Shown here: positions 8,427-17,978 of the stretch, in pieces
Numbering within the stretch: position 1 is the first letter of the stretch
Layout: each line of letters opens with the position of its first letter
Assembly: GCF_013315265.1 (NCBI RefSeq)
Contig: NZ_JABUFE010000005.1
Coordinates: forward strand, 1-64,000
Direction: 5' to 3'
DNA length: 64,000 nt
From: Parasulfitobacter algicola
Lineage (GTDB): Bacteria > Pseudomonadota > Alphaproteobacteria > Rhodobacterales > Rhodobacteraceae
Notes under the pieces: generated by a model
Told to the model about the DNA's origin: nothing
Databases searched by the model: none
The model's input: the letters and a program-made list of their open reading frames with translations, nothing else
Made by a program: the position numbers and the translations under genes

Positions 8427-9790
8427 GGCGCCACCTTCTGGACCGATGTGTTCTGACCTATGCTTTCCATATAATAGCGTACCAGCAGATTACGCGCTGT
8501 TTCCAAACGGTATTGTGCTGATGCCCGCATATCACTTAGCGGATTAAAGTCCTTTTCCCAAGCGGGCCATGTATCATAAACAGCCGGTACGGCATCGTTG
8601 TGCCATTCCAAACCGATCAAAGCCTGTTCTACATAATGGGCGCGTTTGGGAATACCGGCCATACCGCCAAAAGCGATCTTTGCATCTGTGACACGGTTAT
8701 TCTTGACTTCAATGTTAAAGCATCCGCACAGGGCCGATATATCCTGATCAAATCGCTTGCTGATCTTATAGCATTTCAAATGATCCCGTTGTTGTGGGAT
8801 ACTGATCGCCTCGATGAATTCCCCGGACGCGCGGTCCTGTTTGCCATACTCAAGGAAGAACGTCTCAAGCGGGATCACCCGCCGTCTTTCCCCTTGGCGC
8901 AGATGCAGGTTGGCTCCAAGGGCTATCAGGGCAGGCGGGTTATCCCCGATGGGGGAACCGTTGGCGATATTCCCGCCAATTGTTGCCGCATTGCGCACCT
9001 GAACGGATCCATAGCGGCGGATCATTTCGGCATAGCTGGGAAAATGATCAACGGCCCAGTCCAAAACTTGCGTCATCGTACAGGCAGCACCGATGTGTGT
9101 GCGATCTTTGGTTTCATGAATCTGCTGCAGGTCTGCGCAACGGTGCAAAAAAGCGACGGGCCCCAGATCGCGAAACTGTTTGGTGACCCATAAACCGACA
9201 TCTGTCGCACCTGCAATTAAGGTTCCATCAGGATGGGCTGTGTACCAGTCCGCCAATGCATCGGCATTTTCCGGTATATGTGCATTTTGCGCATTTTGCG
9301 TGGGCAGAGTGTCCGCCATCCAGTCCGGCACCGGATCTTTTGCTGCGGCCTGGGCAGCGCGGACAATCGGTGCATACCCGGTGCAGCGACACAGATTGCC
9401 TGTCAATTGATCATCGAAATTCTGCCGCCCGTTCTGATGCGCGCATGCCATGCTGACAACGAAGCCAGGTGTGCAGAAGCCGCATTGCGATCCATGATGT
9501 TCGATCATCGCTTTTTGAACGGGGTGCAATTTATTGTTCGGGCCAGAAATGCCTTCGACTGTACGTACCGCTTTTCCATGAAGTTGCGGCATAAACAGAA
9601 TACAGGCGTTCAGCGTTCGCGCGCCATAGGTATCCGTCATGATCACAGTACAGGCGCCACAATCGCCTTCGTTGCAGCCTTCTTTTGTGCCCGTCAGACC
9701 GCGATTTTCGCGCAGCCAATCCAACAGCGTATGCGTCGGATCGCTGTCCACTTGCACAGTCTCTCCGTTCAGAAGAAACGTTACTTCCAT
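8423..9790 (-). CDS. xdhA: Xanthine dehydrogenase small (FeS/FAD) subunit XdhA
   Basis: The 455-residue small subunit carries the two [2Fe-2S] clusters and FAD. Cys39, Cys44, Cys47 and Cys63 form the plant-ferredoxin-type cluster; Cys103, Cys106, Cys134 and Cys136 form the second. A C-terminal CO dehydrogenase-type FAD domain includes V-R-N-A-A-T-I-G-G-N-I-A-N. I chose the ATG at 9790 rather than the in-frame TTG one codon earlier, because it has an AGG-containing ribosome site at suitable distance. It is the first gene of the seven-gene operon. Confidence 0.94.
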   Translation of the reverse strand: MEVTFLLNGETVQVDSDPTHTLLDWLRENRGLTGTKEGCNEGDCGACTVIMTDTYGARTLNACILFMPQLHGKAVRTVEGISGPNNKLHPVQKAMIEHHGSQCGFCTPGFVVSMACAHQNGRQNFDDQLTGNLCRCTGYAPIVRAAQAAAKDPVPDWMADTLPTQNAQNAHIPENADALADWYTAHPDGTLIAGATDVGLWVTKQFRDLGPVAFLHRCADLQQIHETKDRTHIGAACTMTQVLDWAVDHFPSYAEMIRRYGSVQVRNAATIGGNIANGSPIGDNPPALIALGANLHLRQGERRRVIPLETFFLEYGKQDRASGEFIEAISIPQQRDHLKCYKISKRFDQDISALCGCFNIEVKNNRVTDAKIAFGGMAGIPKRAHYVEQALIGLEWHNDAVPAVYDTWPAWEKDFNPLSDMRASAQYRLETARNLLVRYYMESIGQNTSVQKVAP

Positions 9791-9934
9791 CAATGAAAAC
9801 CTGCCGCCTTACCAAATTTCCAAACGTCGGCGCGCGCTCGATGCGGCGTAGAACGCGAAACGCTATCTTTGATTATTTTTTAGCAAAGACGAATTTCAAG
9901 GCGTATTGCAAGCCTTTCCGCAGGGAAATCGCTG

Positions 9935-9955
9935 TATCCATGGATATTTGATCAA
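9935..9955. promoter_or_regulatory. Candidate operator: two adjacent palindromes between xdhA and dnaE
   Basis: A perfect 12-bp palindrome, TATCCATGGATA (9935-9946), is followed after one base by a perfect 8-bp palindrome, TTGATCAA (9948-9955). They lie in the 234-bp divergent gap between xdhA and dnaE. Tight spacing suggests protein binding, but no specific regulator can be named and chance is possible. Confidence 0.3.
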
Positions 9956-10024
9956 GAACAGTGCAATCGATCAATGATGCTAATCGCACTTTTCCCCCGC
10001 CGCAGGCTGAAGTACGGTTGGGCC

Positions 10025-13000
10025 ATGACAAATGCCCCCCGATTCATTCACCTGCGCGTTCATACCGAATATTCCCTGCTTGAAGGTGCTGTTCCTGTCA
10101 AAAAGCTGTCTGGGCTTTGCTTTGATGTAGGAATGCCCGCGGTTGCAGTGACCGATACGAACAACATGTTTTGCGCGCTTGAGTTTTCGGAAGCGGCATC
10201 AAAAGCAGGTGTACAGCCGATTATCGGGTGCCAGGTGGATCTGTGCTATGATCCTGCCACGCCAGGGGAAAAGCAACGTGATCCGGCAGCCTTGGTACTG
10301 CTTGCGCAATCCGAGCGTGGATATGAAAACCTGATGAAGCTGAACAGCTGCCTTTATCTGGATAAGGGCGGGCAATTGCCGCAGGTCACGGTGGATGAAC
10401 TGGCCAGGTATTCCGAAGGGGTCATTTGCCTGTCAGGGGGGGCAGATGGCCCTGTCGGGCGATTGCTGCAGAACGGGCAGCAGGCCAAGGCGCAAGCGTT
10501 GATGACGCGGTTGGCCGGCATTTATGCAGACAGACTTTATGTCGAATTACAGCGTCATCCGGGCGAAAATGGCTTGCCTGAGGCTGAGATGAAGACAGAA
10601 CGTGGATTTGTCGAAATGGCCTATGCTATGGATTTGCCGTTGGTTGCCACAAATGACGTGTATTTCCCGAAATCCAAGATTTACGAGGCCCATGATGCGC
10701 TGATCTGCATCGCCGAAGGGGCCTATGTCGATCAACAGGAACCGCGCCGTCGCCTGACCCCGCAGCATTATTTCAAATCGCCTGAGGAAATGGCGACGCT
10801 GTTCGCAGATCTGCCGGAAGCACTTGAAAACACAGTTGAAATAGCACGGCGCTGTGCCTTCAAAGCTTATACCCGTGATCCGATCTTGCCGAAATTCGCG
10901 GATGATGAGATCGAAGAACTGCGACGTCAGGCACAGGCGGGTCTGAAAGATCGGTTGGCTGTTATCCCCCATGCCGCGACGGTTGAGGAATACGAACAAC
11001 GGCTTGAGTTTGAATTGGGCATTATCGAAGGTATGGGTTTTCCCGGCTACTTTCTGATCGTAGCCGATTTTATCAAATGGGCAAAGGATCAGGATATTCC
11101 GGTTGGGCCGGGCCGGGGGTCTGGTGCGGGGTCGCTTGTGGCCTATGCGCTTACGATCACGGACCTTGACCCGCTGCGCTATAGCCTTCTTTTCGAACGG
11201 TTTTTGAACCCCGAACGTGTGTCAATGCCTGACTTTGATATCGATTTTTGCATGGACCGGCGCGAAGAAGTCATTCGTTATGTTCAGGAAAAATATGGGC
11301 GCGACAAGGTGGGGCAAATCATCACTTTTGGTGCGCTTTTGTCCAAAGCTGCTGTGCGCGACGTGGGGCGGGTGTTGCAGATGCCCTATGGGCAGGTGGA
11401 TCGACTGTCAAAGATGATCCCGGTCGAAGGTGTCAAACCCGTCAGCATCGAAAAGGCGCTGGCCGATGAGCCGCGCTTGCGGGAAGAGGCGAAGGCGGAA
11501 GAGGTGGTGGACAGGTTGTTGACCTATGGCCAACAGCTTGAGGGACTGTTGCGCAATGCCTCGACCCACGCGGCGGGGGTGGTGATTGGGGATCGGCCAT
11601 TGGATGCGCTGGTGCCGCTGTATCAGGATCCGCGGTCAGATATGCCCGCGACGCAGTTCAACATGAAATGGGTTGAACAGGCGGGGCTGGTCAAGTTTGA
11701 TTTTCTGGGTCTGAAAACTTTAACTGTGATCCAGAACGCATTGGATTTGCTGAAAAAACGTGGCATCAATATCGATATTGGCGCGATCGATTTGGAAGAT
11801 GAAAAAAGTTATCAGCTTTATTCCAAGGCAAAGACTGTCGCGGTGTTTCAGGTGGAAAGCTCAGGCATGATGGATGCGCTGAAGCGGATGAAACCGACGT
11901 GCATCGAGGATATCGTGGCGCTGGTGGCGCTTTACCGGCCTGGTCCGATGGAAAATATTCCGCAGTATTGCGATGTGAAGAACGGCAAGGCAGATCGCGA
12001 ACGGTTGCATCCGTCGATTGACCATATTCTGGACGAAACGCAAGGGATCATCGTTTATCAGGAACAGGTGATGCAGATCGCGCAGGAAATGGCGGGATAT
12101 TCCCTGGGCGGTGCCGATCTGCTGCGGCGCGCGATGGGTAAAAAGATCCAAGAGGCGATGGACGCCGAACGTCCAAAATTCCTTGCAGGCGCAGCTGAGA
12201 ATGGCGTTGATAAAGAAAAAGCGCTGGAAGTTTGGTACTTGTTGGACAAGTTCGCTAACTACGGCTTTAACAAATCACATGCTGCGGCCTATGCTGTGGT
12301 CAGTTATCAAACGGCATGGCTAAAGGCGAATTATCCGGTTGAGTTCATGGCGGGCGTCATGAACTGCGATATCCATCTGACCGACAAGCTGAATGTCTAT
12401 TTTCAAGAGGTGAAAAAAGGCCTTGGACTGCCCTATGTGCCGCCCTGCGTGAACCGGTCGCAGGCGCTGTTTACTGTGGACGACGGCCAGCTGGTCTATG
12501 CCCTGGGCGCGCTAAAGAATGTGGGGGTTGAGGCGATGCGGCTGGTCACGGACGCGCGCGGTGACAAGCCCTTTGTGACGCTGTTCGACTTCGCGCGCAG
12601 GGTCGATCTGAAACGCGTGGGCAAACGCCCGCTTGAGATGCTGGCGCGGGCCGGGGGCTTTGATCAGCTGGATCCGAACCGTCGGCGGGTTTTTGAAAGT
12701 CTGGATGCGCTGGTGAATTATTCGGCGGCGATACACGACCAGAAAAACTCAAACCAGGTCAGCCTGTTCGGCGATGCGGGCGATGACCTGCCGGAACCAC
12801 GTCTGTCACCGGTGGGCGACTGGTTGCCCGCAGAACGTTTGGGCGAAGAATTCAAGGCGATTGGCTTTTATCTGTCGGGTCATCCGCTGGATGATTATAT
12901 GGCGCCTTTAAAACGCAAAGGCGTTTTGACGCTGGATGAGGTGACAGCAAAGGCTGAGCAAGGCGCCTTTGTTGCCAAGATGGCGGGCACGGTCGCTGGG

Positions 13001-13471
13001 CGGCAAGAACGCAAATCGGCGCGCGGCAATCGGTTTGCCTTTGTTCAGCTTTCAGACACGACCGGCGCGTACGAGGTGACAGTGTTTTCCGATACGTTGG
13101 AAACAGCGCGGGAACATTTTGACACTGGATCAAAAGTTGTGATCTCGGTCGAGGCAACGGTTGAAGGCGATCAACTGAAATTGCTTTGCCGCAGTGCACA
13201 GCCGATTGATGGGGTTCTGGCGGATGCTGGATCGTCAGGACTGAAAGTCTTTGTCGACGACGCGCTGGCAATTCAGTCTGTTGCCACGGTTCTAACGGAT
13301 GCCGCACAGACGTTGAAAACCGGCAGTAAGGGGCAAATATCATTTTGCCTGATGGACCCGGATTTACCAGGCGAGGTTGATGTCGCGCTGAATAAAGAAT
13401 TCCCAGTGAACCCACAGATCAAAGGTGCCATCAAATCCTTGGATGGTGTGATCATGGTCGAGGATCTTTAG
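10025..13471 (+). CDS. dnaE: DNA polymerase III subunit alpha
   Basis: This 1148-residue replicative polymerase has an N-terminal PHP domain, the polymerase core with G-P-G-R-G-S-G-A-G-S and the catalytic P-D-F-D-I-D-F (about residues 402-408), then helix-hairpin-helix and OB-fold regions. An internal clamp-binding motif Q-V-S-L-F is at about residues 911-915. The frame is open further upstream to 9974, but the ATG at 10025 begins a typical family N-terminus (T-N-A-P-R-F-I-H-L-R-V-H-T-E-Y) and is chosen. It is apparently monocistronic and convergent with hisG. Confidence 0.96.
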   Translation: MTNAPRFIHLRVHTEYSLLEGAVPVKKLSGLCFDVGMPAVAVTDTNNMFCALEFSEAASKAGVQPIIGCQVDLCYDPATPGEKQRDPAALVLLAQSERGYENLMKLNSCLYLDKGGQLPQVTVDELARYSEGVICLSGGADGPVGRLLQNGQQAKAQALMTRLAGIYADRLYVELQRHPGENGLPEAEMKTERGFVEMAYAMDLPLVATNDVYFPKSKIYEAHDALICIAEGAYVDQQEPRRRLTPQHYFKSPEEMATLFADLPEALENTVEIARRCAFKAYTRDPILPKFADDEIEELRRQAQAGLKDRLAVIPHAATVEEYEQRLEFELGIIEGMGFPGYFLIVADFIKWAKDQDIPVGPGRGSGAGSLVAYALTITDLDPLRYSLLFERFLNPERVSMPDFDIDFCMDRREEVIRYVQEKYGRDKVGQIITFGALLSKAAVRDVGRVLQMPYGQVDRLSKMIPVEGVKPVSIEKALADEPRLREEAKAEEVVDRLLTYGQQLEGLLRNASTHAAGVVIGDRPLDALVPLYQDPRSDMPATQFNMKWVEQAGLVKFDFLGLKTLTVIQNALDLLKKRGINIDIGAIDLEDEKSYQLYSKAKTVAVFQVESSGMMDALKRMKPTCIEDIVALVALYRPGPMENIPQYCDVKNGKADRERLHPSIDHILDETQGIIVYQEQVMQIAQEMAGYSLGGADLLRRAMGKKIQEAMDAERPKFLAGAAENGVDKEKALEVWYLLDKFANYGFNKSHAAAYAVVSYQTAWLKANYPVEFMAGVMNCDIHLTDKLNVYFQEVKKGLGLPYVPPCVNRSQALFTVDDGQLVYALGALKNVGVEAMRLVTDARGDKPFVTLFDFARRVDLKRVGKRPLEMLARAGGFDQLDPNRRRVFESLDALVNYSAAIHDQKNSNQVSLFGDAGDDLPEPRLSPVGDWLPAERLGEEFKAIGFYLSGHPLDDYMAPLKRKGVLTLDEVTAKAEQGAFVAKMAGTVAGRQERKSARGNRFAFVQLSDTTGAYEVTVFSDTLETAREHFDTGSKVVISVEATVEGDQLKLLCRSAQPIDGVLADAGSSGLKVFVDDALAIQSVATVLTDAAQTLKTGSKGQISFCLMDPDLPGEVDVALNKEFPVNPQIKGAIKSLDGVIMVEDL

Positions 13472-13502
13472 CTTTAGCTGGATAAAAAACGATAGACCGC
13501 TG

Positions 13503-14198
13503 TTAATCTAGGTTCAACCTATCTTTTAGGGTTTTGATTACGCGGCGTTTTTCATCTGTCCAATCAGACATGCGTGATTTGTAAAGCGTTGCTTGCGATT
13601 TATGAATTAGGCCGTCGCTTAGAATTTTCAGATGATTAGCGCGCAAGGTTTCACCAGTGGATGTAATGTCGGCGATGGCCTCGGCGGTATGGTTCTTGAC
13701 TGTGCCTTCTGTTGCGCCCTGACTGTCAACAAGCTGATAATCCGCAACACCGTTTTCACGCAAGAAATCCCGCACCAATCGGTGATATTTTGTGGCAATG
13801 CGCAGGCGGAATCCGTGATCACGCCGAAAAGCTGCGGCAACAGCATCCAGATCATCCAATGTATCCACATCGACCCAGGCACTTGGAACAGCAATAATCA
13901 GGTCTGCCTGGCCAAACCCAAGAAGGGCCAACTCGGTCACGCGCGTATCCCAAAGGGCCAATTTATCGCGGATCAGGTCCGATCCTGTCACACCCAAATC
14001 AATACGCCCTGCGGCCAGTTCGCGGGGAATTTCGCCAGCGGATAAAAGGACCAATTCGATGCCGTCAATGCCGTCGACGGCCCCCGCATATTCGCGGTCA
14101 GACCCTGTTCTGCGCAAGGAAATGCCATGCGCTTTGAACCAGTCACCGGTCTTTTCCATCAACCGGCCCTTAGACGGGATACCAAGCTTAAGCGTCAT
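13503..14198 (-). CDS. hisG: ATP phosphoribosyltransferase, short form
   Basis: This 231-residue enzyme catalyses the first step of histidine synthesis, joining ATP and PRPP. It is the short HisG form without the C-terminal regulatory domain and so depends on HisZ, which is encoded immediately upstream with a 4-bp overlap. Landmarks are L-G-I-P-S-K-G-R-L near the N-terminus and the PRPP-loop region D-S-Q-G-A-T-E-G-T in the second half. Pairing with hisZ makes the call secure. Confidence 0.95.
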   Translation of the reverse strand: MTLKLGIPSKGRLMEKTGDWFKAHGISLRRTGSDREYAGAVDGIDGIELVLLSAGEIPRELAAGRIDLGVTGSDLIRDKLALWDTRVTELALLGFGQADLIIAVPSAWVDVDTLDDLDAVAAAFRRDHGFRLRIATKYHRLVRDFLRENGVADYQLVDSQGATEGTVKNHTAEAIADITSTGETLRANHLKILSDGLIHKSQATLYKSRMSDWTDEKRRVIKTLKDRLNLD

Positions 14199-15277
14199 GA
14201 CAAGCTCCCCAATTCGGTCACAATACCGGGGCGTATCATGCCACCCACGGCGGGGATTTCACGCCCGTTGCCCAAGACCCGCGTTAGCGCATCATAGCGC
14301 CCGCCTGTAGCAACCGGAGGCAAATCAGGACGGGCATCAGAATAGAAACCAAAGACAAAGCCGTCGTAATATTCCAGCGTTGTGCGGCCATAACTGGCCT
14401 CAAATTCCAGGGTATCAACGTTGATGCCCTGGCTGTTCATTTCAGACAGTCGCCTATCCAGTTGATCGACAGCAGGGGTGATCGCAGGCAGGTCGACCAT
14501 AATATCACGCAGTGCGGCCAGCGCATTGGATGCAGTTTCGCGCAGGGCCATCAGTTCTTCCAGCATGTCGACTTCGATGGCCGAGATTGGATCAGCCGCA
14601 GCATCTTCGTGCAGTGCAGTGATGCGTGCGGCGATTTCAGTGCGTTTACGCAGACCGATCAATGGTCCGCCTTCAGACATTGGATCAGCCGCGACCAGCA
14701 GGTTTTGACGCGTTTGTGGTACCGGTATGCGGCCGGAATATCGTTCCAGCAGCGTGCGAAACCTGCGGGGACGCCAGATGTGGCGCATCAATGCAGCTTT
14801 GCGCTTGTCTGTCGTGCGCAGCCCTTGGACAGCAGTGATCAGCAAACCAATATCGCCTGTGGCCGCGCGCAGTCCCAGTGGGGATAATGCTTTGGAAAAC
14901 AGGGCGAAAACCTCGGCATCAGCCTTTGCGATATCGCGGTCAAACACCTCGTATCCCACTTGCATATATTCGTTGGCACGGTCCGGATCCGTTTCCTGAC
15001 GGCGGAAAACCTCGCCTGAATAGGTATAGCGCGCGGGTTCGGCACCATCATGCATATGCATCTGCACAACAGGAACTGTGAAATCGGGCCGCAGCATCTG
15101 TTCGCCGCGCAATGGATCTTGGGTCACATAGGCACGCGCGCGGATATCTTCGCCATAAAGATCCAACAGCGTTGCAGCAGGTTGCAATATGTCAGCTTCG
15201 ACCGGGTGTGCCCCGGCGTTTACAAAGAACGACTGCAGCTGTGCTGCACATGTTTTGACATCAGCCTTGGGTGGCAT
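14195..15277 (-). CDS. hisZ: ATP phosphoribosyltransferase regulatory subunit
   Basis: This 360-residue protein is a histidyl-tRNA-synthetase-like paralogue that lacks aminoacylation and supplies the regulatory and activating role for short HisG. Class II synthetase motif 2-like sequence (R-P-D-F-T-V-P-V) and the glycine-rich G-G-R-Y-D-A-L segment are visible. It lies between hisS (3-bp gap) and hisG (4-bp overlap), an arrangement common in alphaproteobacteria. Confidence 0.94.
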   Translation of the reverse strand: MPPKADVKTCAAQLQSFFVNAGAHPVEADILQPAATLLDLYGEDIRARAYVTQDPLRGEQMLRPDFTVPVVQMHMHDGAEPARYTYSGEVFRRQETDPDRANEYMQVGYEVFDRDIAKADAEVFALFSKALSPLGLRAATGDIGLLITAVQGLRTTDKRKAALMRHIWRPRRFRTLLERYSGRIPVPQTRQNLLVAADPMSEGGPLIGLRKRTEIAARITALHEDAAADPISAIEVDMLEELMALRETASNALAALRDIMVDLPAITPAVDQLDRRLSEMNSQGINVDTLEFEASYGRTTLEYYDGFVFGFYSDARPDLPPVATGGRYDALTRVLGNGREIPAVGGMIRPGIVTELGSLS

Positions 15278-15280
15278 CGG

Positions 15281-16807
15281 TCAGTCCTGCCCGTCCAGAA
15301 TTTCGCGGATTTTGGCGACCAGCTGATCGCGCGGCACCTCGAACTGGCTTGGGCGTTCCTTCCATTCCTCATAGGTCGCATTTTCTGCGATTTTGGCCCC
15401 AAGGATTAGATCCTTGATCTGGATAATACCCTTGTCATGTTCATCGCTGCCCTGGATCACGGCAGCCGGTGAATTGCGTTTATCGGCATATTTCAATTGG
15501 TTACCGAAGTTCTTGGGATTGCCCAGATAAACCTCGGCCCGGATACCGGCGGTGCGCAACTCGGCCACCATGGCCTGATAATCGGCCATGCGCGACCGAT
15601 CCATCACAGTGACAACAACAGGGCCTTTCGCGGTTTGGTCCATCCTGCCCTTGGCATGAAGAGCTGACAGCAAGCGGTCAACGCCGATGGATACACCGGT
15701 TGCAGGGACTTCCTGGCCTGTAAAGCGTCTGACCAGATCGTCATAGCGGCCACCCCCGGCGACGGAGCCGAACTGGCGGGGGCGACCCTTGTCGTCGGTG
15801 ATCTCGAAGGTGAGCTCGGCCTCGTAGACGGGGCCGGTGTAGTAGCCGAGGCCCCGGACGACGGAGGGGTCTATGATAATGCGGTCGGCTTGGTAGTTTT
15901 GAGCGTTCAGTAGGGCGATAATTTCTTCCAATTCACGGATGCCTTCATAGCCAATTTCGCTACTACCAACGGCGCTAGAAAGATTTTGTAGAGTTTCAGC
16001 GTTGTTGACGCCTTTCGATGTTAAGAAGGCAACAACTGGTTCGGATTGGGCATCACTTAAACCAATACCATCAATGAAAGCCCCGGAAGCATCCTTGCGA
16101 CCTTCGCCAAGCAGATCGCGCACGCCCTGTTCACCAACCTTGTCGAATTTGTCGATAGTGCGAAGTATGTTCGCTTGCCATTCTCCCATATCATCGTAGT
16201 AATCTGGGGGGCCATTGGGATTAGAAACATTTGCTAAGTCGACCGCTTCTAATACACCTTCAAGAACCTTTCGGTTATTCACCCGAATTACATAATCGCC
16301 TCGGGGTATGCCAACCTCTTCCAGACAGTCGGCCAGCATCGCACAAATCTCGGCATCTGCGGCCATTGACGACGTGCCGACCGTATCCGCATCGCATTGA
16401 TAAAACTGCCGAAACCGGCCCGGACCCGGCTTTTCATTGCGCCACACGGGGCCCATCGCATAGCGGCGATAAGGGGTGGGCAGATCGTTGCGGTATTGCG
16501 CAAAGACACGGGCCAAGGGCGCTGTCAGGTCATAGCGTAATGCCAGCCAATCCTGACCTTCTTTGGCGTCGTCTTCTTGCCACGCGAACACACCTTCGTT
16601 CGGGCGGTCGACATCGGGCAGGAACTTGCCCAACGCCTCGACCGTTTCCACGGCGGAACTTTCCAGCGCATCAAAGCCATAGCGATGATAAACCCCGGCG
16701 ATCTTTTGCAGCATTTCGGCGCGCTCTGTCACCTCGGTGCCGAAATAGTCGCGAAAGCCCTTTGGCGTGATGGCCTTGGGGCGGGGTTGTTTTTTTTGCT
16801 TGGCCAT
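15281..16807 (-). CDS. hisS: Histidyl-tRNA synthetase
   Basis: This 508-residue class II synthetase charges tRNA-His. It is longer than the roughly 420-residue enterobacterial enzyme, which is usual for the alphaproteobacterial type with an internal insertion. The histidine-specific G-L-G-Y-Y-T-G motif and the motif 3 segment (V-S-I-G-V-D-R-L) are present, followed by an anticodon-binding domain. Base usage is uneven: codons for about residues 166-309 are AT-richer than the flanks, then about residues 309-345 are strikingly GC-rich. This points to recombination within the gene; the reading frame stays intact. Confidence 0.95.
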   Translation of the reverse strand: MAKQKKQPRPKAITPKGFRDYFGTEVTERAEMLQKIAGVYHRYGFDALESSAVETVEALGKFLPDVDRPNEGVFAWQEDDAKEGQDWLALRYDLTAPLARVFAQYRNDLPTPYRRYAMGPVWRNEKPGPGRFRQFYQCDADTVGTSSMAADAEICAMLADCLEEVGIPRGDYVIRVNNRKVLEGVLEAVDLANVSNPNGPPDYYDDMGEWQANILRTIDKFDKVGEQGVRDLLGEGRKDASGAFIDGIGLSDAQSEPVVAFLTSKGVNNAETLQNLSSAVGSSEIGYEGIRELEEIIALLNAQNYQADRIIIDPSVVRGLGYYTGPVYEAELTFEITDDKGRPRQFGSVAGGGRYDDLVRRFTGQEVPATGVSIGVDRLLSALHAKGRMDQTAKGPVVVTVMDRSRMADYQAMVAELRTAGIRAEVYLGNPKNFGNQLKYADKRNSPAAVIQGSDEHDKGIIQIKDLILGAKIAENATYEEWKERPSQFEVPRDQLVAKIREILDGQD

Positions 16808-16900
16808 GATCGGTCCCTTTGCTTATCGCGCCTGCCTTTACCGCGCGGGACGGGTGGGGGCAACAGTGGCAAAATGCAAAAAGCTGTCGTATGGGGGGAT

Positions 16901-17110
16901 ATGACTGATGATCCGATAACCCGCCTTGAAGAAACGATCGCCCATCTGGCCCATACTGTGGATGAATTATCCGATATTGTGGCCCGCCAAGAAGGCGAGA
17001 TCGGCGTACTGAAACGGCGGGTGCAGGTTTTATTGGAACGCGAGGCTGGGCGAGAGCTGGACAGTGGTGGTACGGTGCCAGTGGCAGATCAGAAGCCCCC
17101 GCATTGGTAA
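16901..17110 (+). CDS. slyX: SlyX family protein
   Basis: This 69-residue cytoplasmic protein is dominated by a predicted coiled coil (about residues 5-47, with L-E-E-T-I-A-H-L and heptad-like spacing). It ends in P-P-H-W, the C-terminal signature typical of SlyX. The frame extends upstream, but the ATG at 16901 has a G-rich ribosome site about 5 nt upstream and gives the normal family length. The molecular role of SlyX is unknown. It is divergent from hisS. Confidence 0.8.
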   Translation: MTDDPITRLEETIAHLAHTVDELSDIVARQEGEIGVLKRRVQVLLEREAGRELDSGGTVPVADQKPPHW

Positions 17111-17127
17111 ACCTCTGATCCTAAGAC

Positions 17128-17883
17128 TTACGCCGCTGTTTGCGGTCTTCCAAATTTAGCATCCTGGCCGGTTTCCAGCCATGTTTTCAGACCGGCCAGC
17201 ATCCGCTGCCATCCGTCTGCCACACCTTCCTGACCTGCGGGTATGTCATAGTGTTCAAGGGTCAGTTTGCAGATCGGACCTTCGGGTTCGATTAGATAAA
17301 CGGCACGTGACGCGGGCATGTCTGGGCCGGACCATTTGGGTTCAAATGAAACCTCAAGCCGGGTTTTGGGGGTAGTTTTGATCGTATTACAGATCAACAT
17401 CACAGTTCCATCGGGCGCGTAATAGGTTATTTCATCGCCGTTTTCTTCTACGCGATTGGCAACAAAATGATAATGCGTGGCAGCGTCCGCATCAGATAAA
17501 GCGTGCCACAGTGCATCCTGTGTGCAGCGAATATAGGTTTGCATCATGAAATCTGGTTTCGTGGTCATTTCGGCAACTCCTTCAAGGGTGTTTTTCAAGT
17601 CAAGCACAGCACGCGCGGCGGGTTTTGCCAAAAGCGGTTCGATCCAGCGGTCGATCACTTCCTGCAAGGGCAGGGCATTCAGATAGTGATATTTGAACCG
17701 CCCCTTTTTGAGCGTGATGATCAGGGAAGCGTCTTCAAGCAGGCCCAAATGTTTCATGACCCCAAACCGTGTCATATCTAACTGAGCTTCCAGCTCTTGC
17801 AGGGTTTGACCGTCTTTGTGGCGCAAACTGTCCAACAGTGCGCGCCGGGTGGGGTCATTTAGGGCTTTGAAAATCGCATCCAT
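17128..17883 (-). CDS. ArsR-type HTH regulator fused to an SRPBCC (AHSA1-like) domain
   Basis: This 251-residue protein has an ArsR-like winged helix (about residues 1-95; start M-D-A-I-F-K-A-L-N-D-P-T-R-R-A-L-L) and an SRPBCC/AHSA1 ligand-binding fold (about residues 108-235). It lacks the paired cysteines of metal-sensing ArsR proteins, so the hydrophobic pocket of the second domain is the likelier sensor. It is probably a one-component repressor of itself and the divergent hydrolase at 17979, since a 32-bp dyad lies 14 bp from its start. The ligand is unknown. Confidence 0.85.
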   Translation of the reverse strand: MDAIFKALNDPTRRALLDSLRHKDGQTLQELEAQLDMTRFGVMKHLGLLEDASLIITLKKGRFKYHYLNALPLQEVIDRWIEPLLAKPAARAVLDLKNTLEGVAEMTTKPDFMMQTYIRCTQDALWHALSDADAATHYHFVANRVEENGDEITYYAPDGTVMLICNTIKTTPKTRLEVSFEPKWSGPDMPASRAVYLIEPEGPICKLTLEHYDIPAGQEGVADGWQRMLAGLKTWLETGQDAKFGRPQTAA

Positions 17884-17896
17884 ATGAGAATCATAG

Positions 17897-17928
17897 GTTA
17901 CTTAATAGTCACGTGACAATATAGTAAC
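17897..17928. promoter_or_regulatory. 32-bp dyad operator between the ArsR-SRPBCC gene and the hydrolase gene
   Basis: Outer arms GTTACT (17897-17902) and AGTAAC (17923-17928) and the central 10-bp palindrome GTCACGTGAC (17908-17917) share the same centre, with 13 of 16 positions symmetric overall. It sits in the 95-bp divergent gap. Size and placement fit a dimeric winged-helix repressor site controlling both genes. Binding is inferred. Confidence 0.6.
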
Positions 17929-17978
17929 TTGTGTAATCTTAAAAATCGTTGTTTTTATTTACGAAAGAGGAGGCCGCA

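Noticed and set aside
9974-10024. Longer dnaE N-terminus
   Set aside because: The extra 17 residues do not match DnaE, and the ATG at 10025 begins a normal family sequence.
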